NCBI RefSeq assembly: GCF_050436995.1
Contig: NC_134754.1
Span: 2,907,001-2,971,000 of the forward strand
Reading direction: 5' to 3'
Source of the DNA: Anticarsia gemmatalis
Taxonomy: Eukaryota > Arthropoda > Insecta > Lepidoptera > Erebidae
DNA: 64,000 nt
Shown: in pieces, positions 38,543 through 50,400 of the stretch
How positions within the stretch are numbered: the first letter of the stretch is position 1
Layout: each line of letters starts with the position of its first letter
Notes under the pieces: model-generated
What the model was told of the DNA's origin: nothing
Database searches by the model: none
Seen by the model: only the letters and a program-made list of their open reading frames with translations
Translations under genes and position numbers: made by a program

Positions 38543-39052
38543 TTGTCGCAACATATATATATAAATTACCTACAAAATGTATTTCCATTTCTCCGTGCAG
38601 TTCACAAAAAAATAACTACGCACAATTTTAACCCCACAGATACTACAATTTTGCATGCAAATTTTAGTTATTACACATTTCGATACACAAACTAAAACTT
38701 TCAACACGAAAATTCGCAAAACACACAAAAAATAGTGATTTAATTAACAACGGAGACAGCGGCCGGGGTTGGAGCCAAACATTAACGATATTGCGTGCCG
38801 GCAGACGCATAAAGAACAATGAAAAGGGGATTTTCTTTATTACACCCGCCATACTGTACGTACATATTTAGTAGCCGTAACTACACCTCGAATGAAACTA
38901 TGGTAGGCAACAATTACTCATTTTTGTTTCCCTTCACACTGGTTACTGTGAATAATGTCAAAGGTTGTATGTATGCAAATGTTTGTGGAGATACATTGAT
39001 CCGGTATCTAGGCAGAAGCGCGGGTTGGATCTACTTAAATTTTGCTTTCTTT

Positions 39053-39067
39053 TTAGGTTAGGTTAGG
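39053..39067 (+). repeat. Three tandem TTAGG units
   Basis: TTAGG is the standard insect telomere repeat. Three copies in a row inside AT-rich DNA can arise by chance and are too few to call an interstitial telomere track. Confidence 0.7.
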
Positions 39068-39189
39068 TGTTTTAATGTTACATATGGTACTGAATTTGAA
39101 TCATTACCTATTTGCCAATTATGTATCATGTTTTTTTATTACTTTCCTAAAAACGTGAATGTACCTGTTCGGTCTGCATCCTTCGTACT

Positions 39190-39325
39190 ATCGAGTATCG
39201 AGAATTCGACATTTTATATGTACTGCCAAAATAGTTCCTACGGCGCCCGATTGAGGCGTTGATCAGATTTTAATACAAAATTTATGGATAGCTAGCCGGG
39301 TGTCGATAGTGGTAAATGATCGCGC
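39190..39325. mobile_element. Family B miniature element, diverged copy
   Basis: Begins 'tatcgagtatcgagaattcg', contains 'gccaaaatagttcctacggc' and 'gaggcgttgatcagatttta', and ends 'ggtgtcgatagtggtaaatg'. It matches the outer element B1 (899-978 plus 1340-1407) closely and so confirms that B1 was one unit before it was interrupted. Confidence 0.65.
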
Positions 39326-40495
39326 TTATGGCCCTTAACAGTGACTCTAGTATATTTTAATATCTCTCAAAGACACTATCACAAACGTTAGGCCTTCTAA
39401 CTACTCTTAAATGTGTCGATTTGCCGTTGCAATTGAGACTTGAGTACAGCTAATAACGGCGGAAACTAGAATCATTCAAGCAAAACTTTCAGACCACCCC
39501 TAGCTTGCCTAAGCAAAAACTAACGTTGCAAATAACGCTATAACGCTAACGAGAATATAGTTGCAGTTGTTCATTGGCCGGGTAGCCATGTCCCGGGCTT
39601 AGTGGCCTGGCTTAGCTTAGTTTAATATAGTCGTTTTAAACCGGACTTTACTCGTGTTTAGTACGGTACGGATTATGTGATATGTTACAAGAAAGGTCGA
39701 GACGGATTAAGGAAAAGTATGTTTCCTAGCGTAATTTGTGCGTAGTTTCGTTGGTAGTTGGGAAGGAATGGTTATTAAGTTTTATTTGGATGGAGGCTTT
39801 ACGTGGTGCGGCAGAAGGAGGATCAAATAGAATATATTTTCCAACATAATGTTGTGTCTTGTCTTCCTGCAAATAACGTCTAATTTGCAACGAATAAGCA
39901 AGCTTGCTTATAGGTACGTCACAAACGGCCAGATGCTTTAAAAAACTTACCTGAGAAGAAGAAAATCAACAAAGAAAATAAGACATTTCTAAAATATGAG
40001 AGGTAGTAGTAGGTAGTAGTAGTAGTTCACGGGGAATCGTACAAGACCAACTAGGCTGTATCTGTTATGTTTATCCGCTTAGTTAGACTTAGCCCATTGT
40101 AGTACGCCATACGGTGAATAAAAGTTGTATAAAACCAGCAAAGTGCATTAATTAATTTTGCATCTTCCACTAGCGTATAGTGCCTACATTTTAATGGCAT
40201 ACGATGCATTAACGACCGAACCAGGTAATCCTAATAAATATTAGGTGTGTGTATAATCTAAAATCAATAACTATGCGTAGTAAACGACTGTAGCCACATC
40301 AAAGTGCCATCACACCTGCTATTAGTGCACGTAATTAAGAGCCGCTAATGAGAACCGCGTCGTGTTTACTATTAATTATGATTAACTTGAGCTCGATACA
40401 TGCATCTACTGGTATCATTGTTGTTTGATTTATGTACTATGGCTTATGGGTCAGGGGAGTTCGAAGTGCTATTTTCGAATAGGCAAGAAAAATAT
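39326..40495. other. Gene-free sequence
   Basis: No gene supported. A GTAGTA-rich microsatellite lies at 40002-40026. Otherwise unique AT-rich DNA up to the ATAT that flanks the next element. Confidence 0.5.
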
Positions 40496-41200
40496 CGACC
40501 CCTCCTACGTAGACTATGGTAACCCCAAAATGTCAATTTTACAGTAGAGCTGTTTGAACATATAAAGTTGCATAAAATTTTGTTCTGTTTATATATTGAC
40601 TTGAAAATTACTACGTAGACTAGTTAACAATTGCTCTTCAAGATGTTATTATATTTTATAAGGTTATTTTACTAGTTTTTGAGAAAATGATGTTACCATA
40701 TTTTACTTCGTGCATTATGTTAGTAATTTTATCGTATGTACTACTTGCCATATTTTACATCGCAAAATAAATATCTGCTAATATGGTATATACAACTTAC
40801 TACTTTTTACATGGTAAACTAATTAAGGATTTTAGTCGTTAGTAACACTTACTACAATATACGTTGGAATATTTTTAGGTTTCCAAATATAGTAAAACAC
40901 AAAATATTGTTCAATCAAATTTATTTTATTCTCACTATCTTCATTCTTACAAAATATTAAACAATATAAAAAATATGTGTTAACCTTATATTTTATATCT
41001 AAATTATAAAGTTATACTTTTAATAATCATTGAGATCAACAACAAAATCAGCCTTTTAAAAAGTACCGTCAAACACAAACAATTTTTTTTTACTTATTTA
41101 ATAAAAAAAAATAATAAAACAGAACAAGTAATCAAATTGTAATTTCGGAATTTTTTTCATCAAATTTCAATAAAAAACAGTTCTAATAGTAGACATAATA

Positions 41201-41230
41201 GTAAGGTAAGGTAAGGTAAGGTAAAGTAGG
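41201..41230 (+). repeat. GTAAG tandem repeat
   Basis: Four exact GTAAG units followed by two variants (GTAAA, GTAGG). The run abuts the outer edge of the left hairpin arm (from 41226) and has no counterpart at the outer edge of the right arm (42494). Confidence 0.8.
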
Positions 41231-41781
41231 TTTGGTGTGCATAACGAAAAAGATCTATAACTGCTTAATGTCAAAAGGTGAAAGAGATGCATGCAATAAA
41301 ATGTACTAAGTTTACTTAAGCCAGCTATGACCAAACTATTGTTTACTGGGCATGTTGCAGTGTTTGCTTTTCCTATTACAGGTTACACGGTGAACCATGG
41401 CAAAAGTTGTTATATTCCAGATACAGAAACTGAAATTTTAGCTAATGAAAACGATAATTTAAGTACTCCATGCCCATCCATAGAGTGTGATTTCATTAAT
41501 CACCTAGAATGACCTAGATAGTGACTGCCATAATAATTTCTGTCCATGGTTCGTTTCAAATAATACGGAAGACATTATGTCCATAAACTCACCATTTATG
41601 TGACAAAATAGTTTAGCTTCTACTCCTCAAGCAAACACTCCACTCTCATGCTCATCTGTAACGGCTACACCTCTGTCCAATAAACGAAAACTTCCAAGAA
41701 AAGACAAAACAGATATAAGAAAAAGACACGTCTCTGAATGGATTGATGTTGTAATGCTGCAGCAAAATTGAGGAACAAGAG
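41226..41781 (+). repeat. Left arm of a long inverted repeat
   Basis: The plus strand here reads like the minus strand of 41861-42494 at high identity over its whole length, apart from a deletion of about 85-90 bases (after 'attgatgtt') and scattered substitutions. In this orientation it shows a polypyrimidine-CAG splice acceptor-like site before 'gttacacggtgaaccatggc' and decayed coding sequence (SCYIPDTETEI, PCPSIECDFINHL). The loop between the arms is about 79 bases (41782-41860). Confidence 0.9.
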
Positions 41782-41860
41782 CGCTTAAACATTTTAAAAA
41801 TTTTCTGGGACCGTAAATATAAGTTAAAAACATTCATCATCATATTAACTTGTACTTGTA

Positions 41861-42494
41861 CTCTTGTTCCTCAATTTTGCTGCAGCATTTCATGCGACAT
41901 GTTTGAGACTTCTTTGGCCTAATAGTTCCATTACGACTCGTATATTACTTGCCGGTGTTCCTTAAAGCTTTTCTTTTAACATCAATCCATTCAGAGACGT
42001 GTCTTTTTCTTATATCTGCTTTGTCTTTTCTTGGAAGTTTTCGTTTATTGGACAGAGGTGTAGCCGTTACAGATGAGCATGAGAGTGGAGTGTTTGCTTG
42101 AGGAGTAGAAGCTAAACTATTTTGTCACATAAATGGTGAGTCTATGGACATAATGTCTTCCGTATTATTTGAAACGAACCATGGACAGAAATTATTATGG
42201 CAGTCACTATCTAGGTGATTAATGAAATCACACTCTGTGGATGGGCATGGAGTATTTAAATTATCGTTTTCATCAGCTAAAATATTTCAGTTTCCGAATC
42301 TGGAATGTAACAACTTTTGCCATGGCTCTCTGTGTAACCTGAAATAGGGAAAGCAAACACTGCAACATGCCCAATAAACAATAGTTTGGTCATAGCTAGC
42401 TTGAGTAAACTTAGTACATTTTATTGCACGCATCTCTTTCACCTGTCGATATTAAGCAGTTAAAAATATTTTTCGTTATGCATACCAAACCTAC
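41861..42494 (-). pseudogene. Right arm of the inverted repeat: transposase N-terminal remnant
   Basis: The longer arm. On the minus strand, after 'ttccctatttcag' it reads GYTESHGKSCYIPDSETEI, PCPSTECDFINHLDSDCHNN, then LSNKRKLPRKDKADIRKRHV, SEWIDVKRKALRNTGK, YTSRNGTIRPKKSQTCRMKC, with a few in-frame stops and one frameshift. The basic RKxxW...KRKALRNTGK.YTSRNG...C..KC pattern resembles the N-terminal part of a large family of uncharacterised insect proteins that I associate with DNA transposons. The remainder (including any catalytic domain) is missing. It is in the same orientation as the two exons upstream at 43393-42758, so all three probably derive from one gene. Confidence 0.55.
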
Positions 42495-42757
42495 ATCTCT
42501 CGCACTAGGAAAAAAAGAGATGTTTTTTTTTCAAATATAATAGTAGTTTATCAGTTTAAGAATGCAAAAATGTAGGTAAATAATAAATTCTCGTAGCTCA
42601 AGAAAGTCTCAGCAAAACAAACCAACACAAAATAATAAAAATAGGTACATATTTTAAAATTAGTAAATAAAGAAGCATACATACTGTTAGGAATAGAATC
42701 ATTAAAGGATTGGTTGCAAGTGTTAATTACGTATTAGCAGAAACATCTACTAAACTA

Positions 42758-43393
42758 TTAGATCTCAATGTCACCAACACCAAGCGGCCAAGTGGGTCGC
42801 AAATTATCCATTAAACTATTTATTTCTTCTAAATCTGCTCCGGGGGGCAAAGGAGAATCTGAAATATAATAATACCAACAAAAATCAATATAATATGCAT
42901 AAATCAATAATATTTAGGAACGTAATATATCGTATATTAATTATCTATCCACTGTGAATTATGGTAAGTATTAGATACAATATTTTTTTTGGTGTAATTT
43001 ACGGTGTAAAGTATAGCAAGTGATTGTACAACATAAGGTTTCCTTATTTGGTCCCATGGAAAATATGACAACTATCACATACATTACATGAAAAAATGTG
43101 ATTTCCGAAGTACATTATGGTATGTATCACTAACCATAAAATACGTCGGAGATATGAGCAAGTAATATAGCACACACAGCTTCGACTTCTTTACGTTTTA
43201 AGTATTTAAATATTTATAAAAAAGTAATTACTGAAGTAAATGAGTAATAATTTAATACCCATAGCTAATATTTACCTGGTTTATCTTCTGTTTCACCGCT
43301 AACATTAAATCGGTTGACGGCAAAATTAAATATAATGTCTAACATAGACAAAATTTTCTTACCTGTACTATACACTTTATATCTATCCGTCAT
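42758..43393 (-). CDS. Two-exon small gene inside the TIR element (72 aa)
   Basis: Exon 1 runs 43393-43276, from ATG (MTDRYKVYSTGKKILSMLDI) to AAACCAG|GTAAAT. Exon 2 runs 42858-42758, after 'tatatttcag', and reads SPLPPGADLEEINSLMDNLR then PTWPLGVGDIEI and a TAA stop. The split codon joins in frame (GAT). The predicted product is 72 residues: a basic, amphipathic first half with an acidic, proline-containing tail. The upstream frame (to 43456) lacks an ATG. I do not recognise the protein; it may be the first exons of the element's transposase, now ending early, or an accessory peptide. Splicing is inferred from signals only. Confidence 0.45.
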
Positions 43394-43740
43394 TATAAAA
43401 GTATTATAAACACGTACAAACAATTTTTCGTAAAACTCAGCAAATAAACTGCGCAAGTCGCTTCGTCCGGCGTGAACAACGGTTACTGATACTTACAATG
43501 CGCTCGCGACCGCACGGCTTCCCTGCGCACCCATCGTAAACGGTCGCATCGACTCTCGCAATATTTTACATCGTGGACGTTCAGAACTTGCCATATTATA
43601 CGACTGAGAAAATAGACTTCCTTATGGAAATTCGTTACAATTTTTTTTTTATACATTCTTTAACTAATTTTATATGCATTTCCGTAAAAAAGGAAAAATT
43701 GATTTTTTGTGGGTTACCATAGTTTACGTAGGAGGGGTCG

Positions 43741-45875
43741 ATATATAGAGAACTGAATGAAATTGATTAAATACTGCTATGGCATTGAAGACTATTCTTT
43801 AGAATAAATAAGGTACATGAATCTAATAAAGTTGTAAGGATTTTCCCAGAAATATATAAGTCCGAATTACAAGTCAAAAACAAGTCCGTTTATTTTCGCG
43901 GCCTGTTTATTTATTGAGGATAAAATGAGTTACTATAGTTATGTATCCATATCTTTAATTTATGTTTGTGTTGACTTATACAAGTCTCAGGCCAACTTTA
44001 ATTCAGCCATGAGTTCTGAGTCAGCATAATCCCAAAAAAATCTACAAAGCACAAACCACATCAAAGAACGGGCATTCCGAAAAATAATCCTAAAAAACCC
44101 TCGCTCCAAGCCAACCAATTCGCAGGCAAATCAGATTAACTCAGACCTAAATCTGAGCTAGCCTAATTTCTTCCAGAACGTTCCACTAAGCCAGTAACAC
44201 ACGATTTGTATTCAAAGTGCCACGGCGTCAGTCCGAAGATGGGTCTCTAGACGGATAATACAGGCGAATGTACGAACGAATGTCGGACAAACGGACCTTT
44301 ACAGGGATTAAACGAACAAATCCCGGCCTCTGATGATTCAATTTAAATTTGCATAGTCCGTCAGCCGTTTGGCTATGTAAGATTGATGTTGGTGCTGATA
44401 AAAATGGTTTATGTAAAAGTGTTTTGTTTGAATGGGTGTTGGGGACTGTTTGAAATGGAAAATGTAGGTGTATTGCTAACACTTGAATTGAAAAGTTTTT
44501 TATTTGTATATTTTTGTAAACTAGGTTCTACTTGTGACTTATCATATCTACTAATAACAGGTTTTACGAAGTCTTGCTTACCATGACTATGTAGACTAAC
44601 ATTGATAACAAATCTACGACACACATGTACACTACGACACACATGCACATTTATTTATACGTGTATGACGATAAATACATCGATATGACGACAGTTAATT
44701 ACGTATTTTGAACTTTCTATTTATTAGTATATTTGAGACCTTGTTTGGATACGTTCACCTCCATTTCATTTAACATTCATTAGAATAAACGTCACCCAAA
44801 TACCAACTTCAGCACCTACGACCGAGCATTTTGAATAATAACGCTCATTAATTTCAGTGAAAACGAAGTCTACCCTACCTATAACATTCATCGCAACACT
44901 CAATGTAAATGGTCACTTATCTCTGAAACATTCATAACTTAATAATTCAACGGTATAATGCCGCACTAGTGTCGTTTAAAAACTCCCGGTTTAGGGCAGA
45001 CAACCCTTCATTACCATTTAAAGTGGTGCAAACGTTCGCAATGCGATAAGAGATTATGCAAATTCGGATCAAATTGTTAGTGGCCAGAGATTTGTTCAAC
45101 TAATCCTACGTGCCGAGGGTGTCTTCCAATGTTTTTTATGCTTTTAATTAAGTTTTTTTTGTAGGTGAAGTGTTTTGTTTTTTATATTTATTTTAAGTTG
45201 CAACATTCGTGTTTTATTCATTGTCGCAATAATGTTGCCAGTTACCATGTTTTTATTTCAGAATCGTATTTCATGAGTATACATTTCTTTAGGATTTGGG
45301 TCTCAAAATAAGGTATTGAATTGCCTTAAGCATTGATTTGGATTGACAAAATCATGACCAATCTAGAAAATAAGACATTTATGTCGTGATTTTATGAGCC
45401 TTGCCAAGCTTATGAGTTTGTATTAAAATGATAAGACAGTAATTAAGAGAGCTTCCTCGAAATTTTCGTCTGCTTTAAAACCGTAACTAAAGTATTCCCT
45501 ATCAATAACTATAAACAAATAAAAAAACCGCTCCCAAACCACTAAACTACAGAAAAAAGCACTGACAAAAGTAAATAGACCCAGTGCTAACGAGTCTTCG
45601 TTAATTTAATATGATTGTTTCATACAAAAGCGAGCGATATTGCGAGTCTTGCTAAAATTGCACTCACTGTAATTTTGTCGCCCCGACTCTTTTGATAGGG
45701 GAGGTCGTCTAGCCCTTTCGATATGAATATTTATCGAACTGGGTGTACAATCGGGCTATTGTGTTCGAGTACGTCTGGTTTGAAATAGAAGGAGCATGTG
45801 TAGAGTTTTAATGACGTTTACAGACTGAAGTAGTGAGTTCTGTTTAATGTTAGAATTTTCGCTGTAACTATTGCA
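43741..45875. other. Gene-free AT-rich sequence
   Basis: No gene supported. The overlapping open frames around 44228-44648 lack any family resemblance. Nothing element-like recognised. Confidence 0.5.
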
Positions 45876-46125
45876 TCTATACTTACTAATATTATAAAGC
45901 TGAAGAGTTTGTTTGTTTGAATGCGCTAAACTCAGGAACTACTGGTCCGATTTGAAAAATTCTTTCAGTGTTAGATAGCCCATTTATCGAGGAAGGTTAT
46001 AGGCTATATATGATCACGCTACGACCAATAGGAGCAGAGTACCAGTAAAAAAGGTTAAAAAAACGGGGAACATTTTGACACATTCTCTCCTATGTGACGC
46101 AAGCGAAGTTGCACGGGTCAGCTAG
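45876..46125 (+). mobile_element. Helitron-like non-autonomous element
   Basis: It begins TC ('tctatacttactaatattat'), contains 'aactcaggaactactggtcc' and 'cgctacgaccaataggagc', and ends with a small GC-rich dyad ('gcaagcgaagttgc') about 10 bases before CTAG. The flanking bases are A on the left and T on the right, the insertion context expected for Helitrons. The sequence is one I associate with abundant lepidopteran Helitron families. About 250 bases, no ORF, hence non-autonomous. Confidence 0.75.
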
Positions 46126-47476
46126 TAGTAAAATAAAATAGACCAATTTTTAGTTAGGGCTATTTTCACAACTTACAATTAAGTGTCAGATAACCTATCT
46201 GCTAAATAGAGTGACCGCCAAGGTATGAAAGTATCTGTTAAAGTTCTATATAATAACCTATCTGTCTGATATATTTGGAAGTGGTGAAACCAAGCCTTAC
46301 TATTTTAAATGTGATTTCATAACATTCAAACATTAAGTGCTGTCATTAGGTCTTATTTATTTTTTCCATCGGCAATAATAATTTTAATTAAGTAATGAAT
46401 TTTTATAACGGGACTACTAATAATGAGGTAATTAAAAGTCTCAATAAGTATCAAATACTTATACAATTTATTATCGTACATAATTTAGCAACAAATTGTA
46501 ATTGTCAACAAAGATAGCAACATTTTACACTTTTTTATAAATAACGTCTAAGAATAATGTTATTTCAGACCTTTATTTCTATTCGAATATACATTTTTCT
46601 GATGTTAAACTCTCACTACGAAAAATATACATTTAGGCTCATACTACTAATCGGGAACAAAACGACTTTTATAAGCAGCATTGTACATTGCATTATGAAC
46701 TTTATCTACGTAAATAAAAGTCCACATTCAAATGGTACGAATGCGAGTCTTACGCTTACTGCGGATTCGCAATAATTTACTCATTTATCATTCTAAATTA
46801 CACGTTAATCAATGGAGATAAAGTTCAAAATGTACTAACTCTGTTTTTAAAAGTCGCTTCACTTTTGTTACATTAAAGAACTGTAGTTGCAAAGGCACAA
46901 TATTAAGACCGGTTGTTAACACCCATTTAAATCATGAAATCATACGAATAAAATACAATATCGTTTACAGATATCTAATATTTTGTAGGATTTCAAGATA
47001 AAAATAGGTGTCACCAAGCGACCTAGGAATAACAAAAATATTCTAAAACAATATTTTATTGCTAAGTGTTATATTTGTTACGATTTGTTGAATAACATGT
47101 CAGTGTTACCGGAGTTGAAGAAGAACAAGAACACACAGGACAGATATAAATATTATGTAAAAAGCTACCTTTAGATAGACTAGAAGAAAATACTTAGGAA
47201 GAGAACTAAAAATCTTATAAAAAAGATACAGGTGAGTTGGTTTTTGGTAAATTATTAACAGTATAATGATGTTGGTTGCTCACCTCAAAATATTTTTTTA
47301 TGTTCAAAAACGTTATTCAACAAACCCCAACATCAGTGCTAAGCACGATATTAAAGTACACAGTGCGTTTGATTACACATTACAAATAGTCTTATTTTAT
47401 GTGCTCAATAATATATTATTTTTTTCTAAAATAATAAAAAACAGTCCGACGTTTTCATTTACTATTTTTATTTTGT
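46126..47476. other. Intergenic sequence downstream of MMS19
   Basis: No further gene supported; the open frames at 46557-46775 and 47266-47607 look like chance, the latter overlapping MMS19 exon 7 antisense. Minus-strand transcription of MMS19 probably ends within the first tens to hundreds of bases here. Confidence 0.5.
47467..47472 (-). terminator. Candidate polyadenylation signal of MMS19
   Basis: AATAAA on the minus strand, five bases past the TAA stop. Its closeness to the stop would give a very short 3' UTR; a later signal is possible. Confidence 0.4.
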
Positions 47477-50400
47477 TTAATTATTTTTGTCTTCGCCTGG
47501 AGCGCCGACTAGGAACCAACGAGTTCGCGCGCGAACGGCCATGTTGCGAACTAATCTCTTCTTGTCGTCAAGAGATGGCGCTAAGTCCAACAGAATGTCT
47601 TGTTTAAACGGCAAAAGCAGTGAAGTCCGGAATGTATTTGCTATGTTGTAGAGGCATTCCAAGCTTTTTATTCGGACGTCCTAGAAGAAAAAGAAAATGA
47701 TAAGATAAGGATTTGCCCTCAGAAATATAATGGCGCAACATCCATAAGAACGGCCAAAAGTCTGCCTTTTGCATCTGCGCGGTACTGTATACGACTGCTG
47801 ACCACGAAGTCTCTGGTTTGATTCCCAGGAAAAGTGCTATTAAATGGAACTAATATTTTAAGCGCCGAAACTGTGTATATCATTCAACTCTACCTTCACC
47901 TTTGAGTATAACAGGCGATGTTATGCATGTATGCTTTTTTTAAGTTTGGCTATTTCGGAAAATAGGACTACGAATTTTCCAAAGTAATCAGTGTAAAATC
48001 TCTGTAGTAATATAACTTACCATAGACTTGACGTATTTGGTCAAGTTGATCAGTCTAGGCAGGACAGTTTGTAGGCTTTCTGCTATTGGTTGCGACTTTA
48101 TCAACTGACATAGCACGTCTAGAGCGGAGAGAAGTAGGTCTTTGTTGTCGTGCACTAACGCGTCTATTAGGATTGGTGTGATCTGGAATAGAAAGATGTG
48201 AAATTTAAGTTAGGTACTAGAAATGTTCCCTAAAAACGGATAAAATAGTAACCGACAAGTAAAACATTGCAAGAGTAATTAATGTGAAAGTGAGGTAAGT
48301 AACTTTAGAGGAACGTATTGGGTGGTTCTAAGCATGTAGAATCACGATTTTTTTTTTTATATCATTCACATTTATCTTTTTACAGACTTCGGAATATAAA
48401 TTCACACGTTAGATACACGGGCACGTGCACGGACACATACGTGAGTATAGAGACAAACGTATACGTTAAACCTATCTTTCAATTATAAAATATAAACGTA
48501 CTAAACTTTCAATCTCAAATGAAAAAGCCTTCTCTTAGGAACAATATAAAATTGACGGGCTTTATAGTTGTCCACTTTAAAGCCAAACTAAAAAGTAATT
48601 AAAGACTCACCTTATTAGCGTTACTATTAAGTATAACACTCGGCGTCTTAGCCAGTACATAAGCCCAACTCAGAAGGTAATCTTCTTTCGTCTCTGACGT
48701 AGGTTCATCGATCTTTTCCATTAGACTGCAGAATGTTTCAAACATACGTTGTTTGTATAGTATACTTGTTCTACAGTGTTGTTTAGAGCTCAAGTACTCG
48801 GGAAAGTCCGTCATTATGATTCGGATGGATTCGGACGCGTTCTTGCTGTATTCGGCTTTTGGGAGAGTGCGTACTATCTGTAAACGAAAACATGTATTTT
48901 AGTAATTTTATTAACACTGGCATTAAAGTTTACTTTACTTGTGTTACACACGTGCGAACTAGGTCATGTCATCATGTAATTAAATTAATCATAGGAAAGT
49001 AATCTTGTGTAGAGAAATAGCATCCGTTAAAATGACATAACATAGATCGCACGTTTGGCCCGAATGTACCTAGATACTGAATGAATAGAAATGTTAGTTT
49101 TGTTTGTTGTGTTTTGTTCACAGGTTTAACTGGGACTCCAATTAAAAACTTGTTAAAGCACGCTAAATATAACTATCTTAAGTAAATAGGTACTTCCACG
49201 AATATTTTATATCGATTTTTACTTCAAAAATAAAAAAAAAATTAACTCACCTTATGCAACCAAAACACAAACATATCACTGCCTCTAAAAATCAAGGCTT
49301 TGGTCAACCATCCATACAACAGAAGCAGTCTCGGACACAACGCCTCATCATGACGACTGCAAGCCGACAACTGATTCTTCAACACCTCATACAATAACTC
49401 GAATTGCTGCCCATGTTCCGCTTTGTTCAACAAATGAGCTACCAACACACAAGCTTTAGTCCTAACCAAATCATTCTCACTATTCAAAGCGACTTTCAAA
49501 GACAGTGTCAGTATTTCTTCAAACGATGTTGAGTAAACTTTTTGATGTAATGGAGAATACAGACTTTCTAGTACTAAAAAGTACACATCATTTGCTTTAC
49601 ATTTCTCTAAGACTTGTGATGTGTGTTTTGAGAGAATGTTCTGCTGCTTCTCCGGTGGTAAACTACTTATAGTGTTTGATATTAAAGTGTATCCATGGAC
49701 TAAAGTGTCTTGGCTACTAGTAGGTATTTCTTTAAACAACCAAGTAAGTATAGGGTCTATCAAACCATGATCACTTTCAATTTGAACAACTTTTTCTGTG
49801 GTGTAAAAACTGGCCATGGACATCGACTCACTCAATGCTTCCACTACTAAATTAGTTTCTTTATCATATGCTGTGATTATTTTTAAAATATCTTCAATGA
49901 TTACTTTAGTAAATTCATCTATACTTGCTAGATTTGTAAGAAGGTGTAAACGTTTTTGTAGGTCTGTTTTGTCTTGCATAAGATTGTCCAAATTACATTT
50001 TCCTTTGACGACTAAACTCATGATTAATTCTGGATGTTTTCTCGCTATTGCGTGTATAGCCTCAACACTCACACCTAGAATTTCCGTATCTTGAGAATGG
50101 TGTATATTATGAATGAGAATTTCAACAAAAGCCAGCACTAAATCAGATTTTAATACATTCTTCACTCTTATTAATGTTTTAAATCCAGATATTTGGAAGT
50201 CTTTTCCCGGATTGCTTACAGCAGTCAAACAGAGTTGAGGAATTTCGCTCACTTGTGCTTTTACTAAGTCTTCAACCTCCCAATGTTTGACTATATCGTA
50301 CAAATCCCCAACGAAATCTAGGCTAGCGATTTGCAGTCTGTGGGACGTTTTAAATTCGTAGTAACTAATCATTGCTGGGACCATACACCTTGTTATCACT

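Larger units (their letters stand above)
38108..39189. other. Gene-free sequence with short tandem repeats
   Basis: No gene supported. A 13-base unit ('tataatactatac') is repeated at 38506-38542, and three copies of TTAGG lie at 39053-39067. Confidence 0.5.
40496..43740. mobile_element. 3.2 kb TIR element with internal inverted duplication
   Basis: Terminal inverted repeats of 30 bases begin CGACCCCTCCTACGTARACT and run on to 'atggtaaccc'; similarity continues some 15 bases further. ATAT flanks both sides (40492-40495, 43741-43744), possibly a 4-bp target duplication, though ATAT is self-complementary and could be part of the TIR. Subterminal words of the type CATATTTTACATCG recur near both ends (40691, 40748, 43558). 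On the minus strand it carries two spliced-looking exons (43393-43276, 42858-42758) and then transposon-gene sequence present twice as an inverted repeat (41226-42494). No complete transposase remains. It is a rearranged, probably non-autonomous member of a DNA-transposon family I cannot name. Confidence 0.8.

Noticed and set aside
39053..39067. Telomere-type TTAGG repeat
   Set aside because: Three units only; too few to indicate a telomere, an interstitial track or a telomere-specific retroelement target.
41327..41512. 61-codon frame starting MTKLLFTGHVAVFAF in the left hairpin arm, resembling a secreted peptide with signal sequence
   Set aside because: The right arm shows that the hydrophobic start is an intron end: 'ttccctatttcag' precedes the conserved coding part, so the signal-like peptide is a translated intron.
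47266..47607. 113-codon plus-strand frame overlapping MMS19 exon 7
   Set aside because: Antisense to a well-supported exon with family-specific sequence; it extends into AT-rich downstream DNA.
47810..47835. tRNA-like B-box phrase ('ggtttgattcc') in MMS19 intron 6, and a similar one at 30855-30875
   Set aside because: No anticodon arm or acceptor stem; both lie in retroposon-like repeats.
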